Part shown: in pieces, positions 7,871 to 17,109 of the stretch
Numbering within the stretch: the stretch's first letter is position 1
Layout: each line of letters opens with the position of its first letter
From: UMGS1766 sp963660915
GTDB taxonomy: Bacteria; Bacillota; Clostridia; Oscillospirales; Oscillospiraceae
Assembly (NCBI GenBank): GCA_963660915.1
Contig: CAVLAO010000006.1
Location: forward strand, 1-56,901
Reading direction: 5' to 3'
Length of the DNA: 56,901 nucleotides
Translations under genes and position numbers: made by a program
The notes under the pieces: generated by a model
Database searches by the model: none
Seen by the model: only the letters and a program-made list of their open reading frames with translations
Told to the model about the DNA's origin: nothing

Positions 7871-9742
7871 ATGGAAAGCAAACATATTGACTATCATTTT
7901 CAGGAAAGCTTGGTCAGCCGTCAGAATCATGCAGAGCATGAAATGCTGGCTCAGTTCCACAGCGGAAATTACACAATGGAGCAACCGCTCATCTGCTTAA
8001 ATCCCTACTTTATCTCCCCCCTGACTGCCGTTATTCTCTTTAAAACAGAGGAAAAAGTCGCTGTCACCCTAACTGTGAAAGGAAAAGAGGTCAATGGCGA
8101 CATTACCCATACATTCCCGCCGGCAACAGAGCATGTATTGCCCGTACTCGGTCTTTACGCAGATTATGACAACACAATTGAATTAAGGACCTATCAAGGT
8201 AAGGTTGTCTCACACACCATTCACACCGATCCGTTGGATGAAAATGTACCCGAATTGCTTTCCATCGAAACAACCGCTTCTTATATGGAAGACAATATGG
8301 TCTTCCTGTCTCCCTCTATGAGTGAACTGGCTACAGCCATCGACTATCATGGAGACATCCGTTGGCATTTGAATGTTCCTACTGTGTTTGATATTGCACG
8401 GCTGAAAAACGGCAACCTTCTGATCAGCACAGATCGCCTTGTACGCATCCCCTACTATCTCTCCGGTCTTTATGAGATGACGATGACCGGCAAAGTCGTC
8501 CGTGAATACTCCATGCCCGGTGGTTATCACCACGACAAAATCGAAATGGCAGACGGAAATCTTCTGGTCCTGTCTGAAGATCTGGAATCTGACACAGTCG
8601 AGGATACCATGGTATTGTTAGATCGCAATACCGGTGAAGTGTTGCGCACTTGGGACTTCAGTGACTTCCTGACACCAGGCGAAAGCAAGTCCGGCAGCTG
8701 GTCGGCCGAAGACTGGTTCCATTGCAACGCCCTGTGGTATGATGCCAACACAAACTCCGTCACACTCTCCGGCCGACACATCAATGCTATTGTCAACATT
8801 GATTACGACACCGGAAAATTGAACTGGATTCTGGGTGATCCGGAAGGTTGGCCGGAAGAGCGCAAGAAGTACCTTTTCACTCCTGTGGGTGATGGTGAGT
8901 TCGACTGGCAGTATGAGCAGCATGCCTGCCTCATCACTCCTGACGGCGATGTTATGTGCTTCGATAATGGCCACTATCGCTCCTGCAATCCAGAGAAATA
9001 CATTCTGAACCGGGATAACTTCTCCCGTGGTGTTCGTTATCGCATCAATACAGATGACATGACCATCCAGCAGACCTGGCAGTATGGCAAGGAACTGGGG
9101 CAGCATTTCTTCTCCAAATACATCTGCAATGTAGAATATTATGGTGAAAACCACTACATGATTCACTCTGGCGGTATTCAATATCAGGGTGAAAATGCCA
9201 TGGAAGGCTTTGCTGTCCTCGCTGCAGATGATCCTACAATCCGCTCCAAGAGCATTACTGTAGAGGTATGCGAAGGCCAGAAGATGTTCGAAATGCAGGT
9301 CACCGGCAATTACTATCGTGCTGAAAAACTGCGTCTGTATCATGATGGCGATAATCAGCCTCTGGGTGACGGCATTCGTCTGGGACACATGGGACATACA
9401 CGGGAGTTTGACACACTGATCCCCATGGACCCCTGCGGTGAGCTGCTGCCTGAACGTTACGAGGCAAAACTGACGGAAGAAGATGACCGCATCATCCTCA
9501 ATGCCATCTTTGAAAGCGGTCAGCTTGTTATGATGATGCTGGAGAACGAAAATGAGGCACATGGTTACTATATTTCTACCGCACGCACCCCGTTTAACGC
9601 TCTCTGCTGTGGCACATTCATTGAAAAGGATGCCCGTAAAGTCAACCTTTCCGTAAACAAAGCCGGTTTGTCCGGCACCTTTGACATCCGTTTCATTGTG
9701 GATGACAAGAAATTTGACACCGGTATTCAAATCACCTGCTGA
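7871..9742 (+). CDS. assT: Arylsulfate sulfotransferase, without signal peptide
   Basis: The ATG at 7871 has ACAGGAG upstream, so the frame extension to 7844 is not used. The 623-residue protein has an N-terminal beta domain followed by a propeller of repeated strands. Residues matching the active site known from E. coli AssT appear in order: His220/221 (GYHHDKIEM), His284 (DWFHCNAL), Arg302 (SGRHINA) and His351 (YEQHACLI, the transiently sulfated His in that enzyme). The enzyme moves sulfate from a phenyl sulfate donor to a phenol acceptor without PAPS. There is no signal peptide or lipobox, so unlike the E. coli enzyme it should be cytosolic. It lies 19 bases after the thioredoxin gene. Confidence 0.88.
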   Translation: MESKHIDYHFQESLVSRQNHAEHEMLAQFHSGNYTMEQPLICLNPYFISPLTAVILFKTEEKVAVTLTVKGKEVNGDITHTFPPATEHVLPVLGLYADYDNTIELRTYQGKVVSHTIHTDPLDENVPELLSIETTASYMEDNMVFLSPSMSELATAIDYHGDIRWHLNVPTVFDIARLKNGNLLISTDRLVRIPYYLSGLYEMTMTGKVVREYSMPGGYHHDKIEMADGNLLVLSEDLESDTVEDTMVLLDRNTGEVLRTWDFSDFLTPGESKSGSWSAEDWFHCNALWYDANTNSVTLSGRHINAIVNIDYDTGKLNWILGDPEGWPEERKKYLFTPVGDGEFDWQYEQHACLITPDGDVMCFDNGHYRSCNPEKYILNRDNFSRGVRYRINTDDMTIQQTWQYGKELGQHFFSKYICNVEYYGENHYMIHSGGIQYQGENAMEGFAVLAADDPTIRSKSITVEVCEGQKMFEMQVTGNYYRAEKLRLYHDGDNQPLGDGIRLGHMGHTREFDTLIPMDPCGELLPERYEAKLTEEDDRIILNAIFESGQLVMMMLENENEAHGYYISTARTPFNALCCGTFIEKDARKVNLSVNKAGLSGTFDIRFIVDDKKFDTGIQITC

Positions 9743-9770
9743 TTTGTCTGATTCCGCATTAATGGCACAG

Positions 9771-9809
9771 GAGGCGGACCCACAGTGTATTCCGCTGTGA
9801 GTCCGCCTC
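9771..9809 (+). promoter_or_regulatory. Intercistronic hairpin before yeiH
   Basis: A 15-bp stem with one C-A mismatch (arms 9771-9785 and 9795-9809) lies between the sulfotransferase stop and the yeiH-like start. No T-run follows, so it looks like an mRNA-stability or partial-attenuation element rather than a full terminator. Confidence 0.55.
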
Positions 9810-9844
9810 TGGCATTCTCAAATGAAAAAGAAAGGACACAAAAC

Positions 9845-10894
9845 ATGGTCTTAGGAATTCTCTTTTGTGCTGCGTTGGCTTTTATTGCAACCCTTGCCGG
9901 CAATGCACAGCATATTATGGGCGCTCCATTGATTGGCATGTTTCTTGGCATGATTTTAGCCAACATTTTTCCTGCACTTCAGGCAAAGATTCAAGCCGGA
10001 GCCTCCTTCTCTGCCAAAGTGATTCTGCGCATCGGCATTATCCTCTGTGGCGGTACACTCAGCTTTGCCACTATTTTAGGTGCCGGTGGGAAAGCACTTC
10101 CCTTCATCCTGAGCAGTATTGCAATGGCTTTTCTGACCGCCTGTCTAGTCGGAAAGTATTTGCTCAAGGTATCTCCCAACACCCGCATTCTTGTGGCCGG
10201 CGGCACATCGATCTGTGGCGGAACTGCCATCGCAACCCTTGCAGGCGTGATTGATGCAAAGGAAGATGAAGTTGGCTATGCTATGACCGCAATTTTCCTG
10301 TTTGATCTCATTGCTGCGCTGATCTGGCCCTACGTTGCTATGGGAATGGGCTTCCGTCCTGAACAGTTCAGCATCCTGGCCGGCATCGCCATCAATGACG
10401 TGTCCAGCGTCACGGCTGCCGGTGCGACTTACGATTCTCTGATGGGTGCTGCCGCAGTTTCCGCTTCCGGTGTCACAGGCGGCGATCTGGCCGTTGTAGT
10501 GAAACTGACCCGCGTAGTCATGCTGATTTTTGTGGCATTGGCCGTTATGGTCTGGCACACAGCCTGCCAGAAAAAAGATTCCGTCTCTACTGAAAAAACA
10601 AGCAAGGCAAAGGCAATCGCCAAAGCGTTCCCAGTTTTCATTCTCGGTTTTCTCGCCCTTGCCATCGTCAACACCATTGTTGATTTCTCCAAAATCTCTG
10701 TAGGAAGCACCTCTGTTGCGGGGCTTTTCAAAATTGCGAACAAATTTTTGATCACCACTGCGCTCGTCGGTGTTGGCAGCAAAATGAAGTTGAAAGAATT
10801 ATTCACAAAGGGAATCCGGCCCGTAATTCTAGGTGGTGTCACCTGGATTGTAATTGCTGTTGTGACGCTCTGCTATGTCATCTTCCTCGTCTGA
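9845..10894 (+). CDS. yeiH: YeiH-family putative sulfate exporter
   Basis: The ATG at 9845 has AAAGGA upstream; the frame extension to 9785 lies in a hairpin and has no ribosome binding site. The 349-residue protein is almost entirely hydrophobic segments, about ten in number. It has the family-typical GTSICGGTAIATLAGVI and INDVSSVTAAGA stretches of the conserved hypothetical protein 698 (YeiH/YeeE-unrelated) family, annotated as putative sulfate exporters. Export of sulfate or a related anion fits a place directly behind an arylsulfate sulfotransferase. The transport substrate in this family is not firmly established. Confidence 0.82.
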   Translation: MVLGILFCAALAFIATLAGNAQHIMGAPLIGMFLGMILANIFPALQAKIQAGASFSAKVILRIGIILCGGTLSFATILGAGGKALPFILSSIAMAFLTACLVGKYLLKVSPNTRILVAGGTSICGGTAIATLAGVIDAKEDEVGYAMTAIFLFDLIAALIWPYVAMGMGFRPEQFSILAGIAINDVSSVTAAGATYDSLMGAAAVSASGVTGGDLAVVVKLTRVVMLIFVALAVMVWHTACQKKDSVSTEKTSKAKAIAKAFPVFILGFLALAIVNTIVDFSKISVGSTSVAGLFKIANKFLITTALVGVGSKMKLKELFTKGIRPVILGGVTWIVIAVVTLCYVIFLV

Positions 10895-10932
10895 TTCCCC
10901 TCTTTTCTTCCCCCTCACTTCTTTTTATCCGA

Positions 10933-10977
10933 ACAAAGCACGACCTCTGTATCTCAGATACAGAGGTCGTGCTTTGT
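10933..10977. terminator. Bidirectional hairpin between convergent genes
   Basis: A 22-bp perfect inverted repeat (ACAAAGCACGACCTCTGT side against its complement) with almost no loop lies between yeiH (+) and the DUF454 gene (-). It is well placed to end both transcripts, though the T-run is short. Confidence 0.75.
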
Positions 10978-11011
10978 CATAGGAAACAGATAACATCCGA
11001 TATAGGTTACC

Positions 11012-11407
11012 CTACTCTTCTACAAGTTCCGGTTGAATCGTTTTTACACCAAAAAGGAAGTAAACAAAATGGCAAACCCATACAATCGCAAGAATAACAC
11101 AAGGCACCCAGATTCCTTTCCGCGCCATGAGAACAAATCCGATTGTCATTAACAGCGTTACACTGGTCAATATTGTCATCTTGGTTCGCACTGTCATACC
11201 TTTTTTCTGGACAAAAGACTCCAGATGTTTGTGATACATCTTTGTATTCACGAACCAGTCGTGCAGTCTTTGAGAGCTCTGAGAAAAACAGAACACTGTT
11301 AACAGGAAAAACGGAACGGTTGGCAGGATGGGCAGGACGATGCCCACACAGCCCAAGCCAAGGCTGACACAGCCAATCACCAGAAAAATCAATCGTTTTA
11401 GTCTCAT
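11012..11407 (-). CDS. DUF454 (YbaN-like) small membrane protein
   Basis: The ATG at 11407 is chosen for its GGGAGG ribosome binding site; the protein is 131 residues. The N-terminal LGCVGIVLPILPTVPFFLLTVFCFSQSS pattern is the hallmark of DUF454/YbaN proteins, here split by hydrophobic segments near 5-35, and two more hydrophobic segments lie at about 70-115. The function of the family is unknown. It starts 34 bases after the CydC-like gene and is the last gene of the long heme operon. In other bacteria this family is often found near respiratory or heme genes, which agrees with its place here. Confidence 0.85.
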   Translation of the reverse strand: MRLKRLIFLVIGCVSLGLGCVGIVLPILPTVPFFLLTVFCFSQSSQRLHDWFVNTKMYHKHLESFVQKKGMTVRTKMTILTSVTLLMTIGFVLMARKGIWVPCVILAIVWVCHFVYFLFGVKTIQPELVEE

Positions 11408-11441
11408 TTCTACCTCCCGTTGCAATAACATTAACCACATG

Positions 11442-13100
11442 TCAGCTCATACGTCCGTGTTCCACAGAGTAGACCTTGTCCGCTATGCGCATAGTGGACG
11501 CCCGATGGGAAACCAGCACTACTGTTCTCCCTTTCTCGTCATCCTTTAATGATTTCAAAATGACCGCTTCATTCAGACTATCCAGATTGCTGGTAGGTTC
11601 ATCCAACAGCAAAAATGGTGCATCATGGAGAAAAGCCCGAGCCAGACCCAGACGTTGACGTTCACCGCCGGAGAGGGTATCGCCCAACTCACCCACTGGT
11701 GTATCATAGCCTTGCGGCAAAGACAGAATAAAGTCATGAATAGATGTCTTTTTGCAGGCGGCTTCAATTTCCTCATTGGTAGCATCTAATTTGGCAATGC
11801 GTAGATTCGCACGAATACTGTCATGGAACAGCACCGTATCCTGCGTCATGAAGCTTTCCATTTCTCTCAAATCTGCCGTGTTGATCTGGTCAATCGCTTT
11901 GTCGGACAAATTAATGTTGCCTTCCTGCACCTGCCAGAAATGCATAAACAGCTTTAGTAACGTAGATTTTCCGGATCCGGAACGGCCGACAATTCCGACA
12001 ACCTTTCCCTTCGGAATATCTATAGAAACATCACTCAACACCTGTTCGCTCCCATAGGAGAAAGAAACGTGTTCCGCCTCTGCCCCGGAAAACTCAGTCC
12101 TCGGCTGACCTGTGATTTCCTCCACCAACGGTTTCTCTTCCAGAATATCCAGTACCCGATTGCCGGCAGCAAATGTATTCTGGAGTGTACTTCCTAGGTT
12201 AGCCAGTGCCACGCATGGTCCGAAAGAGCTCATCATGGCCATTGTGGGAATGAGCACGCCGTCAAAGCCTACCTTTCCACCATAACACAGCAGTGCCGAA
12301 ACAGTCAGCATAGCAAGGTCAAATACCAGAATAACTGTATTGGTCACAGCTTGATTCGTTCCGGTCATTCGCTTCATACCTTCGTCCACAGCGGAGAGGT
12401 CATCCGTACGCTGCTCCATTTCAGCCAGGCGTTTTTCCCCTTGACCATACTGCTGAATTTCCGGCAATCCGCGAAGACTTTCCAGTACAAATCCAGACAA
12501 TTCTCCCGCCTGAGTACGGAACTTCAATCCCGCATCGCCGCTCCGCTTGGAGACAACCAGCGGAATGACAAGGCCGACAATCAGGTAGGCAACCGCCGCG
12601 AGGAGTCCCAGTACCGGATGGAACGAACCGATAAACAGTGCCATGAGGAGGGAAAACAAAATTGCAATTGCCGCTGGAGAAATGGTATGGGCATAAAACA
12701 CTTCCAAAAGCTCAATATCCGAGGTAATAACGCTGATAAGATCACCCTTATCCCGTCCCTCCAGCTTAGCCGGAGCAAGACGACGAAGTGCTCCGAACAC
12801 TTTATCGCGAATAAGTGCCAGCAATTTGAAGGCGATAAAATGGTTGCAGGACTGCTCCGCATACCGAAGCACGCCCCGTGCCAGCGCCATGATCCCTACT
12901 GCAATAAACAAGGTCAACAGAGAGAGCGGTGTGTCGTTGCCCAATATATTCAGTACTGCCCAGCCGCCGCAGATAGTGATAAAAGCCGCGCAAAGATGCC
13001 CAATAAGCCCCATTATAATCGCCAGCGCCATGTATCCGGCCAGTGGCTTCACCAATCCAACTAGCCGCGCCATGATCTGAAAACCATTTCTGCGTTTCAT
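11442..13100 (-). CDS. CydC-like ABC transporter (fused permease-ATPase)
   Basis: The 552-residue protein has an exporter-type membrane domain of six segments (about 1-300) and a nucleotide-binding domain. The latter shows Walker A GRSGSGKST, signature LSGGE, Walker B FLLLDEPTS and switch His in VSHR. The ATG overlaps the stop of its partner (ATGA), as expected for a heterodimeric pair. The closest named relatives by overall look are CydC half-transporters. E. coli CydDC is needed for cytochrome bd assembly and has been proposed both to move thiols and to transport heme. Its place inside a heme-uptake operon favours heme or a heme-protecting thiol as substrate here. Confidence 0.82.
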   Translation of the reverse strand: MKRRNGFQIMARLVGLVKPLAGYMALAIIMGLIGHLCAAFITICGGWAVLNILGNDTPLSLLTLFIAVGIMALARGVLRYAEQSCNHFIAFKLLALIRDKVFGALRRLAPAKLEGRDKGDLISVITSDIELLEVFYAHTISPAAIAILFSLLMALFIGSFHPVLGLLAAVAYLIVGLVIPLVVSKRSGDAGLKFRTQAGELSGFVLESLRGLPEIQQYGQGEKRLAEMEQRTDDLSAVDEGMKRMTGTNQAVTNTVILVFDLAMLTVSALLCYGGKVGFDGVLIPTMAMMSSFGPCVALANLGSTLQNTFAAGNRVLDILEEKPLVEEITGQPRTEFSGAEAEHVSFSYGSEQVLSDVSIDIPKGKVVGIVGRSGSGKSTLLKLFMHFWQVQEGNINLSDKAIDQINTADLREMESFMTQDTVLFHDSIRANLRIAKLDATNEEIEAACKKTSIHDFILSLPQGYDTPVGELGDTLSGGERQRLGLARAFLHDAPFLLLDEPTSNLDSLNEAVILKSLKDDEKGRTVVLVSHRASTMRIADKVYSVEHGRMS

Positions 13101-14833
13101 GCTCTCACCTCCGCTCCATAGTCCTCCAGTATCCTCTGTGCGTTCCAGAGATGCGCATACCGGCCGTTCTGTTTGAGCAGTTCCGCATGAATCCCCCGTT
13201 CCGTCACTGTTCCATCCGAGAGCACATAAATACAGTCGGCGTCCACCACATTGGCAAGGCGGTGAGAAATAAGCAGGACGGTTTTTGTTTTTGCAAGTGT
13301 ATGGATTTCGGCCATAATGTCGTTTTCACTTTCCACATCAATATTAGATGTAGCCTCGTCAAACAGATAGACCGGACTGTCATGCAGAAGCGCCCGCGCC
13401 AGTGCCAGCCGTTGACGCTGACCGCCGGAGAGATTACCTCCCTGCTCCGTAAGCTGGAAGTTTAAGCCTCCCTGAGTATGGAGAAAATCCGCAAGATTCA
13501 CCTGCTCCAAAACTTTCCAGAGCTCTGCATCCGTTGCGTCCGCTTTGCCCATACGCAGATTGTCCGCCGCACTGCCTTTAAAAAGCCAACTCTGGTGGCT
13601 CACATAGGTGAAATTACGAAGCAGACTGGACTCCTCCAACTCTCGCAGTTCTGTACCACCCACGGTAACACTGCCGGTATAGCTCCGGCTGCGCCCCATG
13701 AGGATAGATGCAATGGTAGACTTACCGCAGCCCGACTCACCCACCAGCGCCACAAAGCCATGCTGTGGAATCTCAAGATCAATGCCGCTCAAAATCTCGC
13801 GTTCTGACTCGTAACTGAAGTGCAGGTTCTTACACACCACATCGCAGTGTTCTGCATCCACCGCTGCTCTTCCATGCTCCGGCTCAGGCAGATCTAACAG
13901 TCGAAAAATTTTATCACTGGCAGCCATTCCGTTCATTGCGATGTGAAAGAAGCTGCCCAACTGGCGCATAGGCAGGAAAAAATCTGCTGCCAACAGAATG
14001 ATGAGCAGTGCGCCCGCCAAGGTGATATGACCAGATTGAAACTGAAGTGACGCCAGAATGACACCTAGTGCCGCACCGCCGTAGGCAATCAGGTCCATAA
14101 TTGTAACCGAGTTGAGCTGCATGGTTAGGACCTTCATGGTAATTCGGCGAAACTGCTCTGCCTGCTCATTCATTTCCCGATGCTTGAACTCGTCTGCCTG
14201 ATATATTTTCAATGTAGTAAGCCCTTGCAAATTTTCAAGGAAAGTGTCGCCCAGCGCAGTGTATTGCCCCCAGTACTTGCTCAACAACTTCTTCGCCCAA
14301 GTCTGCACCGCCGCAATGGAGACTGGAATTAACGGCACACAGATAAGCAGTACGACCGCCACAGGAAGGCTCACCCGGCCCAGAACAACAAATAACGTCA
14401 CCGGAGCCAACATGGCATAGAAAAACTGGGGCAGGTACGCACCGAAGTAGGTCTCAAGCTGGTCCACGCCCTCCACGGCCACCTGGACCACCTCGCTGGT
14501 CTGCACCTGTTCCCGGTAAGACGTACCCAAGCGGAGCAACTTTTCATAAATAAGTCGGCGCAAAGTTTTTTTCACTGCCTTGGAGGAAAGAAAACTCATA
14601 CGCGCACTCCCCTTGACGCATCCGAAGCGCACCAATGCTGAACATACACCCGCAAGCAGAGTAAGCAAAATTGTTTTTCTCTCTGCTGTTCCGTTCCACA
14701 ATCCAGCGAATAGTTGGGTAACCGCCCACATCATGGCGATATTCGCAACCAATGACACCCATTGCAGAATCACATTCCCTGCAATGTACTTTTTACTTTC
14801 ACTGACCTGTCCTACCAATCGCTTGTCGATCAT
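13097..14833 (-). CDS. CydD-like ABC transporter (fused permease-ATPase)
   Basis: The 578-residue protein has six membrane segments in about residues 20-310 and a C-terminal ATPase with Walker A GESGCGKST, signature LSGGQ, Walker B VYLFDEATS and ISHR. It is the second half of the heterodimer with the overlapping CydC-like gene. It starts 17 bases after the DtxR-type repressor gene, so the pair is part of the heme operon and probably under the same control. Cytochrome bd genes are not in this window, so a role outside cytochrome assembly, such as inner-membrane heme trafficking, is possible. Confidence 0.82.
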   Translation of the reverse strand: MIDKRLVGQVSESKKYIAGNVILQWVSLVANIAMMWAVTQLFAGLWNGTAERKTILLTLLAGVCSALVRFGCVKGSARMSFLSSKAVKKTLRRLIYEKLLRLGTSYREQVQTSEVVQVAVEGVDQLETYFGAYLPQFFYAMLAPVTLFVVLGRVSLPVAVVLLICVPLIPVSIAAVQTWAKKLLSKYWGQYTALGDTFLENLQGLTTLKIYQADEFKHREMNEQAEQFRRITMKVLTMQLNSVTIMDLIAYGGAALGVILASLQFQSGHITLAGALLIILLAADFFLPMRQLGSFFHIAMNGMAASDKIFRLLDLPEPEHGRAAVDAEHCDVVCKNLHFSYESEREILSGIDLEIPQHGFVALVGESGCGKSTIASILMGRSRSYTGSVTVGGTELRELEESSLLRNFTYVSHQSWLFKGSAADNLRMGKADATDAELWKVLEQVNLADFLHTQGGLNFQLTEQGGNLSGGQRQRLALARALLHDSPVYLFDEATSNIDVESENDIMAEIHTLAKTKTVLLISHRLANVVDADCIYVLSDGTVTERGIHAELLKQNGRYAHLWNAQRILEDYGAEVRA

Positions 14834-14850
14834 CGTGCATCACGTCTCCA

Positions 14851-15240
14851 TTATTTCGCCTGTTCCTCTTTCTGTCTGCGCACCCACCATTCCTGCATAG
14901 CTGAAAAGCTGGCTGGACTGATGTCATGTTCCATTAAGCAGGCATCTCGATTTGCATTCTCTTCGTCTACGCCGAAATCCAACAGCAATGTACGAATTGC
15001 CTGATTCTTTTTCAGCGTATTTTGTGCAACTGCAAGACCACTCTCTGTTAACTGCACCTGATGCGTTTCATCTGAGATAAGGTATCCCTCATCGCACAGT
15101 CGTTTAACTGCAACAGAAACCGATGCGCGGGAAACCCCAAGCTGATTGGCGATATCCACACAACGCACCCGTAGTTTGCTGCCGCCCAACAGATAAATTG
15201 TTTTGAGATAGTCTTCCGTTGCTCTGCGCAGTTTTTCCAT
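14851..15240 (-). CDS. DtxR/MntR-family metal-dependent repressor
   Basis: The 129-residue protein has the DtxR-type winged helix in residues 5-65 (TEDYLKTIYLL, then IANQLGVSRASVSVAVKRL). A dimerisation domain follows, containing DACLMEHDIS, with Cys101, Glu104 and His105 where DtxR and MntR place metal ligands. The C-terminal SH3-like domain of longer DtxR proteins is absent, as in MntR. It sits inside the heme operon between the ATPase and CydD-like genes. It may sense iron or manganese and could bind the RTTAG-N6-CTAAC sites upstream of the operon. The NEAT-fusion regulator upstream is a related protein that lacks these ligands. Confidence 0.88.
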   Translation of the reverse strand: MEKLRRATEDYLKTIYLLGGSKLRVRCVDIANQLGVSRASVSVAVKRLCDEGYLISDETHQVQLTESGLAVAQNTLKKNQAIRTLLLDFGVDEENANRDACLMEHDISPASFSAMQEWWVRRQKEEQAK

Positions 15241-15256
15241 TATAACAGCACCTCGC

Positions 15257-16033
15257 TTAAATTGGAAGAATGTATGGCTTGCTGTCCAAATAAGAAATCT
15301 TCAAGTCAACATCATAAACCGTTCTCATCAATTCTGATGTGATGACCTCGCCGGGAATCCCTTGTGCCGCGACATGCCCGTCCTTCATGGCCACGATTTC
15401 GTCACTGTAATAGAGGGATTGGTTGATGTCATGGAGTACCATAACGATGGTAAGCCCAAACTCTCGATTCAGCCGCCGGATCAGCTTCAAAATTTCCAAC
15501 TGGTAGCGAATATCCAGGTAAGTTGTCGGTTCATCCAAAAACAGCAGTTTTGTGTCCTGTGCCAACGCCATGGCAATCCAGACCCGCTGTTTCTGACCGC
15601 CGGACAGCTCCTCCGCCGATTTGTCTGCCAACTTGGCCGTATTGGTGATCTCCATCGCCCAGCGCACCTTTTCTTCGTCCTCCCTGACATTGGAAACCAT
15701 GCCCATACGCTGGTAAGGTGTCCGGCCATAACCAACAAGTCGCTGAACGGATAAGTCTGACGGGGCGGTATTATATTGATGAACAATCGCCACCTGCCGA
15801 GCAAAATCCCGGCGCTTGATAGCGCCTAGTTCTGCTCCGTTCAACCGAATTGTGCCGCTGTCCGGCACCAGATTTTTTGTCAGCAGGTTGAATAACGTAC
15901 TTTTGCCGCAGCCATTGGCACCAATTAAAGTGGTGATCTTCCCCTCATGGATGTTAAGATTCAGTTTCTTCAACACCTCATGTCTGCCATAGGAAAAGGT
16001 CAAATCTGAAATTTCATAGACATTATGCTCCAT
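15257..16033 (-). CDS. Heme/iron-siderophore ABC transporter ATPase (FecE-like)
   Basis: The 258-residue protein has Walker A GANGCGKST, the signature LSGGQKQRVWIA, Walker B LLFLDEPTTYLD and the switch His in VLHDINQ, all typical of FecE/BtuD-type ATPases that drive iron-chelate, heme or cobalamin import. It overlaps the permease gene by 11 bases, so the two are translationally coupled. Together with the permease and the IsdE-like lipoprotein it forms a complete importer. Confidence 0.92.
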   Translation of the reverse strand: MEHNVYEISDLTFSYGRHEVLKKLNLNIHEGKITTLIGANGCGKSTLFNLLTKNLVPDSGTIRLNGAELGAIKRRDFARQVAIVHQYNTAPSDLSVQRLVGYGRTPYQRMGMVSNVREDEEKVRWAMEITNTAKLADKSAEELSGGQKQRVWIAMALAQDTKLLFLDEPTTYLDIRYQLEILKLIRRLNREFGLTIVMVLHDINQSLYYSDEIVAMKDGHVAAQGIPGEVITSELMRTVYDVDLKISYLDSKPYILPI

Positions 16034-17015
16034 AACGCTTTGTTGACCTCCTCAGCAGAATGACAAAGGCGGGACCACCGACCACAGCCATGATGATAGA
16101 TGCACTGATCTCATAAGGTGCAGCAATAGTGCGCCCCAGCGTGTCCGCAAGCAGAAGCACAAAGGCTCCCAGCAGCATGGTATACGGAATAAGCACCCGA
16201 TGGCGGGAGCCCACCAACAGACGAGCGATATGGGGAACGATCAGGCCGAGAAAGGAGATCGTACCCACCACCGCCGTGCTGATGCTGGCCAACAGGACGG
16301 CGATAACGGAAATGACGATACGGCTAGCTGTTACGTTAATGCCCAGAGACTGCGCTGTCCGGTCCTCCAACGCCAACAGGTCACACCGACCGACTGTGAA
16401 CAGGGCAGCGATCAGTCCGACGGCGGCATAGATAGCCAACGTGCGCACATCGCTCCATGTCTTCATGCTGATGTTTGCATTTACAATGCTGGCAACGCCG
16501 GAGTAATTGCTGCCCGTGGCCGAGTTGAAAGCACTGCTCAGGCCAGAGAACATCGCCTCCACCGCCACACCCACCAGAATAATGCGCAGAGGGCTGAGTC
16601 CTCCCTTCCACGCCAGCGAGTACACCAACAGGAAAGCAAGCATACCGCCCAGAAAGGCAAAGAGCGGAGAGAAAAAGTAGAGCGCCGGAAGGAAGGCCGT
16701 AATAAGCACTGCCGTCAGGCTGGCACCTGCACTGACGCCGATGATGCCTGGGTCAGCCAGCGGATTTTTCAGCACTGCCTGAAGCAGTACGCCGGATACC
16801 GCTGTGGCAGCGCCGCCAATCATAGCAATGAAGATGCGCGGAAAGCGCAGATCATACACGGTAGCGACATTTTCATCATAGGCGACAAACAGCCCCCGGA
16901 ACAGCTGGCCCGGTGTCACCTTCAGACTGCCTGTGTTGATGGCCCACAGGAACAGTGCTGCCAGCGCGGCTGCGGTCAGACAGAAGGCCAGCACCTTCTT
17001 GCGTGTGGAGATCAC
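16023..17015 (-). CDS. isdF: FecCD-family heme/iron ABC permease (IsdF-like)
   Basis: The long frame is open to 17141, but GTG at 17015 is chosen because AGAGGAGGGA lies just upstream; the upstream part overlaps an intercistronic hairpin. The 330-residue protein has about nine to ten hydrophobic segments. It carries the FecCD features GGAATAVSGVLLQAVLKNPLAD near the N-terminus and TAVVGTISFLGLIVPHIARLLVG near the C-terminus, the second being the ATPase-docking region. It should form the homodimeric membrane channel of the heme importer. The gene symbol rests on context with the IsdE-like gene. Confidence 0.88.
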   Translation of the reverse strand: MISTRKKVLAFCLTAAALAALFLWAINTGSLKVTPGQLFRGLFVAYDENVATVYDLRFPRIFIAMIGGAATAVSGVLLQAVLKNPLADPGIIGVSAGASLTAVLITAFLPALYFFSPLFAFLGGMLAFLLVYSLAWKGGLSPLRIILVGVAVEAMFSGLSSAFNSATGSNYSGVASIVNANISMKTWSDVRTLAIYAAVGLIAALFTVGRCDLLALEDRTAQSLGINVTASRIVISVIAVLLASISTAVVGTISFLGLIVPHIARLLVGSRHRVLIPYTMLLGAFVLLLADTLGRTIAAPYEISASIIMAVVGGPAFVILLRRSTKRYGA

Positions 17016-17062
17016 GCAGATCCCTCCTCTTCTGTGATTCTGTAAATAATATTGATCGTATG

Positions 17063-17102
17063 GGCTGGCCTGTTTCTCCCAGAAAGGAGAAACAGGCTGG
17101 CC
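17063..17102 (-). promoter_or_regulatory. Intercistronic hairpin between isdE-like and permease genes
   Basis: A 17-position stem (arms 17063-17079 and 17086-17102), with two mismatches in the minus-strand RNA and a six-base loop, lies eight bases after the isdE-like stop. There is no T-run. It probably protects the upstream mRNA or lowers expression of the membrane genes relative to the binding protein. Confidence 0.5.
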
Positions 17103-17109
17103 CACAGGG

